Assembly: GCA_021770845.1 (NCBI GenBank) | Contig: JAETQF010000009.1 | Span: 1 to 64,000 of the forward strand | Source of the DNA: Oscillospiraceae bacterium | GTDB lineage: Bacteria > Bacillota > Clostridia > Oscillospirales > Oscillospiraceae | Length of the DNA: 64,000 bases | Direction: 5' to 3' | Shown: piece by piece, positions 50,055-59,176 of the stretch | Numbering within the stretch: position 1 is the first letter of the stretch | Layout of the letters: every line of letters starts with the position of its first letter | Notes under the pieces: generated by a model | Databases searched by the model: none | What the model saw: the letters and a program-made list of their open reading frames with translations, nothing else | What the model was told of the DNA's origin: nothing | Made by a program: the position numbers and the translations under genes

Positions 50055-52292
50055 ATGGATTTGGCCCATGAACGATATGAAGAACTGGAACAGCACATCT
50101 TAAAGACCAACCCCGCCGCCGACGTGGCGCGGATTCGGGCGGCCTTTGAGTATGCCAACAACCACCACGGGCCCCAGCTGCGCAAGAGCGGGGAGCCCTA
50201 TATCATCCACCCCATCGCCGTGGCCGAGATCATCAACGAGCTGGAGCTGGATCAGGACTCCATCGTGGCCGCCCTGCTCCACGACTGCATTGAGGACACC
50301 GACTCCACCCACGACGAGATCGCCCGGCTGTTCGGCGCTCAGGTGGCGGATCTGGTGGAGGGGGTCACCAAGCTCACCCGGATGCAGTACACCTCCCGGG
50401 AGGACGAGCAGATGGAGAACCTGCGCAAGATGTTCATGGCCATGGCCAAGGACGTGCGGGTGATCCTCATCAAGCTGTGCGACCGGCTCCACAATATGCG
50501 CACACTCCAGTACCAGTCCGACGCCAAGCAGAAGGAGAAGTCCCTGGAGACCATGGAGGTGTACGCCCCCATCGCCCACCGGCTGGGGATGCAGAAGCTG
50601 AAGTGGGAGCTGGAGGATCTGGCCCTGAAGTACCTGGATCCGGTGGGCTACCACGATGTGGAGCAGGCCCTCCGGGATCTGACCACGGAGAACTCCGAGT
50701 TCCTGGAGCGGATGCAGAAGCAGATCGAGGAGCGCCTCCGGGCGGACGGCCTGCAGTGCACGGTGTACGGGCGGCTCAAGCACCTGTACTCCATCTACCG
50801 GAAGATGTACGCCCAGAACAAGACCATCAAGGAGATCTTCGATATCTACGCCTTCCGGGTCATGGTGGACGACATCCCCTCCTGCTACAACGTGCTGGGC
50901 TGCATCCACGATATGTTCAAGCCGGTGCTGGGCCGGTTCAAGGACTATATCGGCACCCCCAAGCCCAACGGCTACCAGTCCCTCCACACCACGGTCATCG
51001 GCCGGGAGGCCATCCCCTTCGAGGTGCAGATCCGCACCTGGCAGATGCACCAGACGGCGGAGTACGGCGTGGCCGCCCACTGGAAGTACAAGCAGGGCAT
51101 GGCCAACGAGAAGCTGGGCACCGAGCGGGAGTTCGAGTGGGTGCGCAAGCTGCTGGAGAGCCAGCAGGACGCCGACCCGGACGAGTTTGTCCGCACCCTG
51201 CGGGTGGATATGTTCTCCGACGAGGTGTTCGTGTTCACCCCCAACGGGGACGTGAAAAGCCTGCCCGCCGGGGCCACCCCCATCGACTTCGCCTATTCCA
51301 TCCACTCCGCCGTGGGCAACTCCATGACCGGGGCCCGGGTGAACGGGCGGATCGTCACCTTTGAGACGCCGCTGAAAAACGGCGACATCGTGGAGATCAT
51401 CACCTCCAAGAATGCCCACGGCCCCAGCCGGGACTGGATGAAGATCTGCAAGTCCAACGAGGCCCGGAACAAGATCCGCCAGTGGTTCAAGAAGGAGCGC
51501 CGGGAGGAGAACATCGCCACCGGCCGGGCCATGTTCGAGACGGAGCTGAAGCACGCGGGGCTGTCCATCGCCGCCATCACCGCCACCTCCGACCTCACCG
51601 ATACCCTGCTGCGCCGGGTGCGCTTCGGCTCGCTGGACGAGCTGTACGCCGCCATCGGCTACGGCGGTATGTCGGCCCAGAAGGCGGTGGGCCGGATGAA
51701 GGAGGAGCTCACCCGGCTGGGCCGGCTGGAGCGCCAGCGGGCGGAGCAGGAGGCCCTGCGCACCGCCGCCGCCACCGGGGAGGCCATCTTCCCCGCGGGC
51801 AAGGCGGGGGCCGCCCCCAAGCCCCGGCACTCGGACAACGGCATCATCGTGGAGGGGCTGGACAACTGCATGGTGAAGTTTTCCAAGTGCTGCACGCCGG
51901 TGCCCGGGGATCCGGTGGTGGGCTTCATCACCAAGGGCTACGGCGTGTCCATCCACCGGCAGGACTGCCCCAACGCCGACCCCGCCAGGCGCAAGCCGGA
52001 GGAGGCGGGCCGCTGGGTGAAGGTGTCCTGGGCGGACGCCGGGGAGGACGCCCACTTCCGCACGTCGCTGGAGATCTCCGCCAAGGATCGGGACGGGCTG
52101 ACCCTGGACGTGGCCATGGCGCTGTCCGCCCAGAAGGTGCGGCTGAACAACATCTCCGCCCGGAGCCAGCCGGACGGCTACGCCATGGTGAACCTGGAGC
52201 TGTCCGTCAAGGACAAGGCGGAGCTGTCCGCCGTGATCAACAAGCTGTCCGCCGTGCCGGGGGTGTTCCTGGTTCGCCGCGCCGGGGGTTGA
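50055..52292 (+). CDS. relA: Bifunctional (p)ppGpp synthetase/hydrolase
   Basis: A 745-residue Rel protein that makes and degrades the alarmone (p)ppGpp. The order is HD hydrolase domain (about 30-190, with ALLHDCIEDTDSTHDEIA), synthetase domain (about 240-350, with YQSLHTTVIGREAIPFEVQI), TGS (VFVFTPNGDVKSLPAGATP), helical and zinc parts (KFSKCCTPVPGD) and ACT (about 665-740). The HD motif is intact, so both activities are expected. It lies 55 nt after recJ, the usual Firmicutes order. Confidence 0.97.
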   Translation: MDLAHERYEELEQHILKTNPAADVARIRAAFEYANNHHGPQLRKSGEPYIIHPIAVAEIINELELDQDSIVAALLHDCIEDTDSTHDEIARLFGAQVADLVEGVTKLTRMQYTSREDEQMENLRKMFMAMAKDVRVILIKLCDRLHNMRTLQYQSDAKQKEKSLETMEVYAPIAHRLGMQKLKWELEDLALKYLDPVGYHDVEQALRDLTTENSEFLERMQKQIEERLRADGLQCTVYGRLKHLYSIYRKMYAQNKTIKEIFDIYAFRVMVDDIPSCYNVLGCIHDMFKPVLGRFKDYIGTPKPNGYQSLHTTVIGREAIPFEVQIRTWQMHQTAEYGVAAHWKYKQGMANEKLGTEREFEWVRKLLESQQDADPDEFVRTLRVDMFSDEVFVFTPNGDVKSLPAGATPIDFAYSIHSAVGNSMTGARVNGRIVTFETPLKNGDIVEIITSKNAHGPSRDWMKICKSNEARNKIRQWFKKERREENIATGRAMFETELKHAGLSIAAITATSDLTDTLLRRVRFGSLDELYAAIGYGGMSAQKAVGRMKEELTRLGRLERQRAEQEALRTAAATGEAIFPAGKAGAAPKPRHSDNGIIVEGLDNCMVKFSKCCTPVPGDPVVGFITKGYGVSIHRQDCPNADPARRKPEEAGRWVKVSWADAGEDAHFRTSLEISAKDRDGLTLDVAMALSAQKVRLNNISARSQPDGYAMVNLELSVKDKAELSAVINKLSAVPGVFLVRRAGG

Positions 52293-52339
52293 GCTCCGCC
52301 CCTCCTTGAAATACCTGTGTGTTAGGAGTTGGTTTTACA

Positions 52340-53554
52340 ATGGCTGATTGTGAGTTCCAGCCGCTTCTGTTCGGCGGCGATATCAATGTATACAGCGTGG
52401 CCCGGGCCTTCCATGAGGCCTATGGGGTCAAAAGCATCGCCTTCGGCAAGTTTATCTCCTTCCCCTGCGCCTACAGCTCCATCATCGACTATCGGCCCTG
52501 TTTGGAGAACGAGGACGAGGCTGTGTTCCTGCAAAACGTGAGGGACGTGGCGGCGGAGTGCCCGGATAAGACGGTGCTGGTGATCGGCTGCGGGGACAGC
52601 TACGTGAAGCTGGCCGCCCATTTGAAGGGGCAGTTTCCCCCCAACGTGAAGTGCAATTATATCAGCGGGGAGATGCTGGACAGGCTCACCGACAAGGAGC
52701 AGTTCTACGCCCTGTGCGACAAGTACGGCATCGACCACCCCGCCACCTTCGTGTACGACGGCTCCATGGGCCATGACTTTGAGCTGCCCTGGGGGGCGCC
52801 CTATGTGGCCAAGCCCGCCGACGGGGTGGCCTACTGGGCCACCGGACACAACGAGCTGAAAAAGGTGTACATCTGCCAGACCTGGGAGGAGCTGCTCTCG
52901 GCGCTGGACGAGGTGTACGCCGCGGGCTATCCGGGCAAGATGATTTTGCAGGAGTTCGTCCCCGGGGACGACACCTATATGCGGGTGCTCACCAACTACT
53001 CGGACACCCGCGGGAAGGTGAAGCTGATGTGCCTGGGCCACGTGCTGCTGGAGGAGCACTCCCCCCACGGCATCGGCAACCACGCCGTCATCATCACCGA
53101 GCACGACCAGGGGCTGTGCGACCGGATCCGGGGGATGCTGGAGGATATCGGCTATGTGGGCTTCTCCAACTTCGACATCAAGTACGACAGCCGGGACGGG
53201 AAGTACAAGGCCTTCGAGATCAACACGCGGCAGGGCCGCAGCAATTACTACGTCACCGGATCGGGCCACAACATCGCCGCGTATCTGGTGGGCGACCTCA
53301 TCGAGGGGAGGGAGCTGCCCCTGACGGTGGTGGAGAACCGCTCCCTGTGGCGGATGCTGCCCCGGCGGCTGGCCTACAAGTTCATTCCGAAAAACTATCA
53401 TCAGGAGATGCGGGCCCTGATCCGGGCGGGGGCCGACCGACACTCCATGGAGTACCGGCCCGACTACACCGCCAAGCGGATCTGGCGGATCTGGAAAAAC
53501 CACATCGGCTGCTATGTGCGCTTCAACAAATACTGCAAGAGGCCGGAAGGGTAG
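52340..53554 (+). CDS. ATP-grasp carboxylate-amine ligase
   Basis: A 404-residue ATP-grasp enzyme. An N-terminal VYSVARAFHEAYGVKSIAFG is followed by ATP-grasp elements YVAKPADGVAYWA, ILQEFVPGDDTYMRVL and the Mg-binding FSNFDIKYDSRDGKYKAFEI with NTRQGRS. The family includes the D-aspartate ligases that add D-Asp to peptidoglycan stem peptides. The gene sits directly before an Asp/Glu racemase and a Mur ligase, which supports an amino-acid-to-peptide ligation role. The ATG at 52340 has AGGAG 11 nt upstream. Substrate unproven. Confidence 0.85.
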   Translation: MADCEFQPLLFGGDINVYSVARAFHEAYGVKSIAFGKFISFPCAYSSIIDYRPCLENEDEAVFLQNVRDVAAECPDKTVLVIGCGDSYVKLAAHLKGQFPPNVKCNYISGEMLDRLTDKEQFYALCDKYGIDHPATFVYDGSMGHDFELPWGAPYVAKPADGVAYWATGHNELKKVYICQTWEELLSALDEVYAAGYPGKMILQEFVPGDDTYMRVLTNYSDTRGKVKLMCLGHVLLEEHSPHGIGNHAVIITEHDQGLCDRIRGMLEDIGYVGFSNFDIKYDSRDGKYKAFEINTRQGRSNYYVTGSGHNIAAYLVGDLIEGRELPLTVVENRSLWRMLPRRLAYKFIPKNYHQEMRALIRAGADRHSMEYRPDYTAKRIWRIWKNHIGCYVRFNKYCKRPEG

Positions 53555-53580
53555 CGTGTGCCTGTAGGGAGGATATACGC

Positions 53581-54288
53581 ATGAAGCAAGAAGCAAAATT
53601 GGGGGTGCTGGGCGGCATGGGCCCCCAGGCCACCCAGGTGTTTTATCAGTTTGTGCTGGATCGAACCGACGCCATCCGGGATCAGGATCACCTGCCCGCC
53701 GTGATCCTGTCCGATACCGGCATCCCCGACCGCACCGCCGCCATCCTCTCCGGGGACACCGAGGGGCTGTACCGGCGGCTGCTGGGGGACGCCAGGCTGC
53801 TGGAGGGCTGCGGCTGCACGGCGCTGGCCATTCCCTGCAACACCTCCCACTACTTCGCCGACCGGCTCCAGGGGGAGATCGGCGTGCCCATCATCCATAT
53901 GCTGCGGGAGACGGCGAAGCTGCTGGCCGCCCAGGGGAAAAAGCGCCCCGGCATTCTTGCCACCGACGGCACCATCCAGACGGGGCTGTACCAGAGGGAG
54001 TGCGCCAGCGTGGGCATGGAGGCGGTGGCCCCGGATCGGGAGACCCAGACGCTGGTGATGTCCATCATCTACGACGAGATCAAGCAGGGGGAGAAGGGCA
54101 GCCGGGACAAGTTCGCCCACATCGACCGGGCCATCCGGGGGATGGGGTGCGACTGCGCCATCCTGGCCTGCACTGAGCTGTCCGTGTTCTCCACCTACCA
54201 TCCCCTGCCCCCCTTCTACGTGGACGCCATGATGGTGATGGCGGAGCGGGCGGTGGAGCGGTGCGGCTATCCCCTGCGCACCATTTGA
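53581..54288 (+). CDS. Aspartate/glutamate racemase family protein
   Basis: A 235-residue cofactor-independent racemase. The signature GGMGPQATQVFYQFVL and both catalytic Cys motifs, AIPCNTSHYF and ILACTELSVF, are present. The Asp-specific group rather than MurI is favoured by GGMGPQAT. It starts 26 nt after the ligase gene with GGGAGGA upstream, consistent with supplying D-Asp to that ligase. Confidence 0.92.
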   Translation: MKQEAKLGVLGGMGPQATQVFYQFVLDRTDAIRDQDHLPAVILSDTGIPDRTAAILSGDTEGLYRRLLGDARLLEGCGCTALAIPCNTSHYFADRLQGEIGVPIIHMLRETAKLLAAQGKKRPGILATDGTIQTGLYQRECASVGMEAVAPDRETQTLVMSIIYDEIKQGEKGSRDKFAHIDRAIRGMGCDCAILACTELSVFSTYHPLPPFYVDAMMVMAERAVERCGYPLRTI

Positions 54289-54303
54289 TTGGAGGCCGGC
54301 GCC

Positions 54304-55815
54304 ATGGATTTGACATTATATCCCCTGAGCGAATACTGTGACTTATTGGACAAGCTGGGGCTGCTGGCCGCGCCCCCGCGGCCTGGGCCGGATGGGGGGC
54401 GGACGGTAGAGCTGGTGTCCTGCAACTCCAAGGAGGTTGTCCCCGGCACCCTGTTTGTGTGCAAGGGGGCCCACTTCAAGCCTGATTTTTTGGCGGAGGC
54501 CGCCAGCCGGGGGGGCTTTGCCTACGTCAGCGAGACGCCCTATCCCCAGGTGGGGCTGCCCTGCGTTTTGGTGCGGGATATGCGGCAGACCATGGCCCAT
54601 CTGGCGGTGAAGTACTACAACGACCCCTCCCGGCGGCTGAAGGTCATCGGCATCACCGGCACCAAGGGCAAGTCCACCACCGCCTACTACCTGAAGGACA
54701 TCCTGGACGGCTGGCTGGCCCCGAAGCGGTGCGGGGTGATCTCGTCCATCGGCACCTACGACGGGGTGGAGGAGTTCGAGTCCCACCTCACCACCCCGGA
54801 GCCGCTGGAGCTGCAAAGGCACTTTGCCAACGCCCTGTCCGCCGGACTGGAGTACGTGGTGATGGAGGTGTCCAGCCAGGCGCTGAAGTACCACCGCACT
54901 CTGGGAACCCGGTTTGCCGCCGCCGCCTTTTTGAACATCGGCACCGACCACATCTCCCCCATCGAGCACCCGGATTTTGAGGACTACTTCCACTCCAAGC
55001 TGAAGCTGTTCGCCCAGGCGGATCAGTGCTGCGTGAACCTGGACTGCGATCACGCCGGGGAGATCCTGGAGGCCGCCCGGGCCGCCTGCCCCACGGTGTT
55101 CACCTTCTCCCGGCGGGATCCCGCCGCGTCGGTGTACGCCCACGACGTGGGCAGGACGGGGGACGACCTGCTGTTCCAGGTGGAGGCCGCCCGGCTGGGA
55201 GGGAGCTACCGGCTGACCATGCCGGGGCTGTTCAACGTGGACAACGCCCTGGCGGCCATCGCCCTGTGCCAGGGGCTGGGCCTGCCGCCGGAGCCGGTGC
55301 GGGAGGGGCTGGCCAGGGCCAGGGCCCCCGGCCGGATGGAGGTCTACTCCAGCGAAAACGGGGAGGTTGTGGCCATTGTGGACTACGCCCACAACCGCAT
55401 GAGCTTTGAGACCCTGTTCCGCTCCGCCCGGGAGGAGTACCCGGGGCGGCGGATTGTGGCGGTGTTCGGCTGCCCGGGGAAGAAGGCCTTCGACCGCCGC
55501 CGGGATTTAGGGGAGGTGGCGGGGGAGCACTCCGATCTGGTGGTGCTCACCGAGGAGGACTCCGGGGAGGAGGACACCCTGTCCATCTGCAAGGAGATCG
55601 CGGAGCACGTGGCCTGCCAATGCCGGGTGGAGCTCAACCGGGGGGAGGCCATCCGGCAGGCGGTGCTGTCCTGTGACAGGCCGTCCGTGCTGCTCGTCAC
55701 CGGCAAGGGGGCGGAGACCCGGCAGAAGCGGGGGCTGGAGTACGTGGATACCCCCTCGGACGTGGACTATGTCCGGGCCTTTCTCCGGGAATACGACGCG
55801 CGGCGGGGGCGCTGA
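54304..55815 (+). CDS. MurE-like Mur ligase lacking the DNPR motif
   Basis: A 503-residue Mur ligase. The N-terminal UDP-sugar domain, the ATPase P-loop ITGTKGKSTTAYYL and YAHNRMSFETLFRSA are typical of MurE. In the C-terminal domain, the motif that reads TDDNPR in meso-diaminopimelate enzymes and DNPA in Lys enzymes is here TEEDSGEED (about 416-424), so the added amino acid is unlikely to be diaminopimelate. It ends the ligase-racemase-Mur cluster. Start at 54304 supported by TTGGAGG 8 nt upstream. The cell's main murE is presumably elsewhere. Confidence 0.88.
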   Translation: MDLTLYPLSEYCDLLDKLGLLAAPPRPGPDGGRTVELVSCNSKEVVPGTLFVCKGAHFKPDFLAEAASRGGFAYVSETPYPQVGLPCVLVRDMRQTMAHLAVKYYNDPSRRLKVIGITGTKGKSTTAYYLKDILDGWLAPKRCGVISSIGTYDGVEEFESHLTTPEPLELQRHFANALSAGLEYVVMEVSSQALKYHRTLGTRFAAAAFLNIGTDHISPIEHPDFEDYFHSKLKLFAQADQCCVNLDCDHAGEILEAARAACPTVFTFSRRDPAASVYAHDVGRTGDDLLFQVEAARLGGSYRLTMPGLFNVDNALAAIALCQGLGLPPEPVREGLARARAPGRMEVYSSENGEVVAIVDYAHNRMSFETLFRSAREEYPGRRIVAVFGCPGKKAFDRRRDLGEVAGEHSDLVVLTEEDSGEEDTLSICKEIAEHVACQCRVELNRGEAIRQAVLSCDRPSVLLVTGKGAETRQKRGLEYVDTPSDVDYVRAFLREYDARRGR

Positions 55816-55826
55816 GAAAACGCGAA

Positions 55827-55852
55827 AGGAGCGCCGCGGACGCGGCGCTCCT
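55827..55852. terminator. Terminator between the Mur ligase and pullulanase genes
   Basis: AGGAGCGCCGCG pairs with CGCGGCGCTCCT over a minimal loop, between two convergent genes; T-content downstream is low. Confidence 0.75.
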
Positions 55853-55857
55853 GTGCT

Positions 55858-57939
55858 TTAGAATTGGATTTCCGGGGCCGGATCGGGAACTTCCGGCGGG
55901 GGGGCCTCCGGGGCGGAGGGTTCGGGGGCTGGAACCTCCGCCCATCCGGGGGCTTCCGGCTCCTGCTCCGCCGGCTCCTGGCTGTCCAGCTCCGGCGGCT
56001 CGTCCCGGCGGCGCAGCAGCAGCATCCCGCTGCACTTGGGGACGGTGACCCAGCTGCCCTCCGTGCCGGCGGGGCGGTGCTGATCCGCCCACTGGCCGTC
56101 CGCCCGGACGATCCACCGGCCCGCGGGCAGCTCCAGGTGGAAGTCCTCCCAGCAGGCGTTATAGGCGATGAGCAGGCGCTCCCCCTCCGGCCCGCCCCGA
56201 TCCAGCTGGAAGGACACGGTGCCCGGGCGGTGGACGGTCTGGTTGGTCACCCTGGCGGAGGCCTCCGCCGACTTGTCCAGCAGCCCCGGCAGGGCCCGGC
56301 GCAGCCGGATCAGCCCCCGGTAGTAGTCCGTCAACGCCCCGAACTGCCACGCCCGATCCCAGTCCAGCCGGTTCACCTCGGGAGGGGATTTGTAGCTGTT
56401 GCCGTCCCCCAGCTTGGTGCGGGCGAACTCCTCCCCCGCCTGGAGGAAGGGGGTGCCCAGGCTGGTGAAGCAGATGAAGGCCGCCAGCCGGTTCCGGGCC
56501 AGCAGCTCCTCCCGGGGGTGGAGGTAGCCCTCCGGCCACACCTCCCCCGGCGTGATGGTCAGGGCCAGCTTATCCCACAGGGTGTAGTTGTCGTGGCAGG
56601 ACACGTAGTTGATGAGCTGGGAGGGATCCCGGGGGTTGAACTCCCAGGCCCCCTCCGGCCAGCCGGCGGCGGAGCTGAGGATGGCGTGCTCCTGCCCCGG
56701 GGCCCCGGTGACGAAGCCGGGGCTGCGGGCGTCGAAGCAGCTGCCCTTGACGGCGTCCCGGATCTTGTCGCAGAACACGGCGATGCCGGGATTGAGCAGG
56801 GGCAGGTTGGCCATCAGGGCGGGGTGGGTGTCCGGCTCCATGGGGGAGTCCCCCGCCCGCCAGGGCTCGCCGTACAGCAGCTTTTCCCCGGGGCCGAACA
56901 CCAGATCCAGCTCCCGGCGGATGCGGTTCATCAGCTCCACCGTCATCAGGCCCATCAGGTCGAAGCGGAAGCCGTCGATGTGGTACTCCTTGGCCCAGTA
57001 CAGCACGGAGTTGGCGATATAGTTGTCCACCATGGCCCGGCCCGCCGCGATGTCGTTGCCGCAGCCCGAGCCGTTGGACAGCGCCCCGTTGGAGCGCCGC
57101 CGGTAGTAGCAGCCCGGGGCGCTGCGCTCCAGCCAGGAGTCGGTGAAGTAGGTGTGGTTGTACACCACGTCCATCACCACCCGCAGGCCGTTCTGGTGGA
57201 GGGCCTGGATCATCTCCTTGCACTCCCGGATCCGGGCGGCGCCGTCGGAGGGGTTGAGGGCGTAGCTCCCCTCGGGGACGTTGTAATTCAGCGGGTCGTA
57301 GCCCCAGTTGAACTGGCTGTCGTCCCCGCCCTCGTCCACGGTGGCGAAGTCAAAGATGGGCAGAAGCTGGACGTGGGTGACCCCCAGATCCTTCAGATGG
57401 GCCATGCACAGGGGAAGCCGGCCCTCCCGATCCCGCCAGGAGAAGGCCTTGAATTTGCCCCGGTACTCCGGCGGCACGCCGCTGTCCGGGTGGTGGGAGA
57501 AGTCCTTCACGTGGAGCTCGTAGATCACCGGCTCCGGGGGGAGGGGGGGCGGCGCGTCCTGAGCCCAGCCCGCCGGGTTGGTGCGGGTCAGCTCCACCGC
57601 CATGCTCCGCGCGCCGTTGCAGCCGCAGGCCAGGGCGTAGGGATCGGCGGTGCGGACGGCCTGGCCCGCCGTCTCCACCTCGTAGTCGTAACAGACACCG
57701 TGGAGGTCGCCCTCCACCGCCACCCACCACACGCCCCGATCCCCCCGCTTCAGGGGGAGGGCGCGGAAGGCGGGGGAGGTGTCGTCCCAGTAGAGGGACA
57801 GCTCCACCCGCTCCGCGTCGGGGCTCCACAGGCGGAACACGGTGCGCTCACGGGAGCACACCGCGCCCAGGTCGTTGCCGTTGTAACAGAATTTGCCGTC
57901 AAACCGTTTGCCGTAGCGTATTCTTGTGGTCATATCCAA
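55858..57939 (-). CDS. pulA: Type I pullulanase (GH13 alpha-1,6-debranching enzyme)
   Basis: A 693-residue GH13 enzyme with an N-terminal CBM48-like domain and a barrel. The family sites are VVMDVVYNH, the nucleophile in DGFRFDLMG, acid/base Glu in LLYGEPWRAGD and VSCHDNYTLWDK. No signal peptide is visible, so it should act on glycogen or imported branched glucans. The C-terminal 60 residues are Pro/Glu/Ala-rich and low-complexity. TTG at 57939 has AGGGTG 7 nt upstream; ATG at 57933 is the alternative. Confidence 0.93.
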   Translation of the reverse strand: MDMTTRIRYGKRFDGKFCYNGNDLGAVCSRERTVFRLWSPDAERVELSLYWDDTSPAFRALPLKRGDRGVWWVAVEGDLHGVCYDYEVETAGQAVRTADPYALACGCNGARSMAVELTRTNPAGWAQDAPPPLPPEPVIYELHVKDFSHHPDSGVPPEYRGKFKAFSWRDREGRLPLCMAHLKDLGVTHVQLLPIFDFATVDEGGDDSQFNWGYDPLNYNVPEGSYALNPSDGAARIRECKEMIQALHQNGLRVVMDVVYNHTYFTDSWLERSAPGCYYRRRSNGALSNGSGCGNDIAAGRAMVDNYIANSVLYWAKEYHIDGFRFDLMGLMTVELMNRIRRELDLVFGPGEKLLYGEPWRAGDSPMEPDTHPALMANLPLLNPGIAVFCDKIRDAVKGSCFDARSPGFVTGAPGQEHAILSSAAGWPEGAWEFNPRDPSQLINYVSCHDNYTLWDKLALTITPGEVWPEGYLHPREELLARNRLAAFICFTSLGTPFLQAGEEFARTKLGDGNSYKSPPEVNRLDWDRAWQFGALTDYYRGLIRLRRALPGLLDKSAEASARVTNQTVHRPGTVSFQLDRGGPEGERLLIAYNACWEDFHLELPAGRWIVRADGQWADQHRPAGTEGSWVTVPKCSGMLLLRRRDEPPELDSQEPAEQEPEAPGWAEVPAPEPSAPEAPPPEVPDPAPEIQF

Positions 57940-58253
57940 AAGGCGTCACCCTTGTTTTGAGGATCTGGAAGCGGGGAAAGGGGAGGAACCCTGCGCGATT
58001 CCAGTGAGACAACATATTACCACAAAAGTGGCGTCAACGCAAACAGTTTTGCTGAAAAGACCCAAAAGGGCCGTGAAAGGTCTGCGCGCAGGACGATTCA
58101 GGAAGAAAAGGAAATAATTGGCAAAACAGGTCGAAGAAAAAATTGAAAATATTGGAAATCTTTCTTGCCATATGGAGGAAACTGTGGTATTTTAGTGACA
58201 AGGGAAAAATTGGAAACTAATCCCAAGGTCGATGACCAGAAAGGAACAATGAC
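57940..58253. promoter_or_regulatory. spo0A upstream region
   Basis: This gene-free 314-nt stretch is AT-rich from 58000. A sigma-A-like pair TTGCCA (58165-58170) and TATTTT (58188-58193) has 17-nt spacing. GGTCGAA (58129-58135) differs by one base from the Spo0A box TGTCGAA, and AGGAAATAA nearby could be a sigma-H -35. The last two matches are weak. Confidence 0.5.
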
Positions 58254-59015
58254 ATGAGTGAGAAGAAACGGATTGTATTGGCGGACGCCTCCGAGGAATT
58301 CCGCGGAATGCTGGCGGAGCTGATGGAGGCGGAGCCGGATCTGACCGTCGTAGGGGAGACGGGCAGCGGCGAGGAGCTGCTGGAGCTGATCTCCGCCCAG
58401 CGGCCCGACGTGGTGGTGATGGATCTGCTGCTGACGGAGCTGGACGGGATGGAGGTACTGGAGAAGCTGGGGCCCAACCGCCCGCGGATGCTGGTGCTGT
58501 CCGCCTTCAGCGGCTCCAACCTGGCGGAGCAGATCGTCCAGAGCGGCGGGGACTACTGCATCCTCAAGCCCTGCCGGGCCCAGACGGTGATCGAGCACAC
58601 CCGGCGGCTCACCTCCGCCCCCAGCCTGGAGGACGTGCGGGAGGAGGCCAAGGCCCGGGATCTGGAGCGGCAGGTCACCTCCATCATCCATGAGATCGGC
58701 GTGCCCGCCCACATTAAGGGCTACCAGTACCTCCGGGAGGCCATCATCCTGGCGGTGGGGGACATGGAGGTGATCAACGCGGTGACGAAGGTGCTCTATC
58801 CCGCGGTGGCCAAGAAGTTCGGCACCACCGCCAGCCGGGTGGAGCGGGCCATCCGCCACGCCATCGAGGTGGCCTGGGATCGGGGCGATCTGGAGACGCT
58901 GCAAAAGTACTTCGGCTACACCGTGTCCAACGCCAAGGGCAAGCCCACCAACAGCGAGTTCATCGCCATGATCGCCGACCGGATCTCCCTGGACGACGAC
59001 CGGCGTATTAGCTAA
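58254..59015 (+). CDS. spo0A: Sporulation master regulator Spo0A
   Basis: A 253-residue response regulator that commits the cell to sporulation. The receiver domain (1-120) has phospho-acceptor Asp57 in [13 protein letters not shown] and the conserved Lys in YCILKPC. The C-terminal Spo0A domain (about 140-250) includes [20 protein letters not shown] and [18 protein letters not shown], almost unchanged in sporeformers. One residue of the acidic pocket differs: LADASEEF has Ala where two Asp are usual. AAAGGA precedes the ATG. Confidence 0.97.
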   Translation: MSEKKRIVLADASEEFRGMLAELMEAEPDLTVVGETGSGEELLELISAQRPDVVVMDLLLTELDGMEVLEKLGPNRPRMLVLSAFSGSNLAEQIVQSGGDYCILKPCRAQTVIEHTRRLTSAPSLEDVREEAKARDLERQVTSIIHEIGVPAHIKGYQYLREAIILAVGDMEVINAVTKVLYPAVAKKFGTTASRVERAIRHAIEVAWDRGDLETLQKYFGYTVSNAKGKPTNSEFIAMIADRISLDDDRRIS

Positions 59016-59100
59016 GTTACTTTTTCTCGAGAGAAAAAGTAACCAAAAAGAGCTTGAAGGCGCCACCAACCCAGGCGCTCGTCGGGGCGTTTGCGCCCGG
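59016..59100. repeat. Palindromic element directly after spo0A
   Basis: GTTACTTTTTCTC and GAGAAAAAGTAAC form a 13-bp perfect stem around GA (59016-59043), starting at the base after the spo0A stop. A smaller GGGCG/CGCCC hairpin follows near 59085-59098. Neither hairpin has a T-run, so this is unlikely to be a terminator; an interspersed repeat is plausible. Confidence 0.6.
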
Positions 59101-59121
59101 TAACGGAACATATGCGGGATC

Positions 59122-59161
59122 GAAAACGGGCGCTGTGCTATTTTGTGCACAGCGCCCGTTT
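59122..59161 (-). terminator. Terminator after ahcY
   Basis: AAACGGGCGCTGTGC pairs with GCACAGCGCCCGTTT (59124-59161), followed on the minus strand by TTTT. It lies 15 nt past the ahcY stop. Confidence 0.88.
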
Positions 59162-59176
59162 GAGCTGCCGGGAAGA

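Noticed and set aside
59016-59043. Rho-independent terminator of spo0A.
   Set aside because: The stem is good but neither strand has a following T-run and the stem itself is AT-rich.
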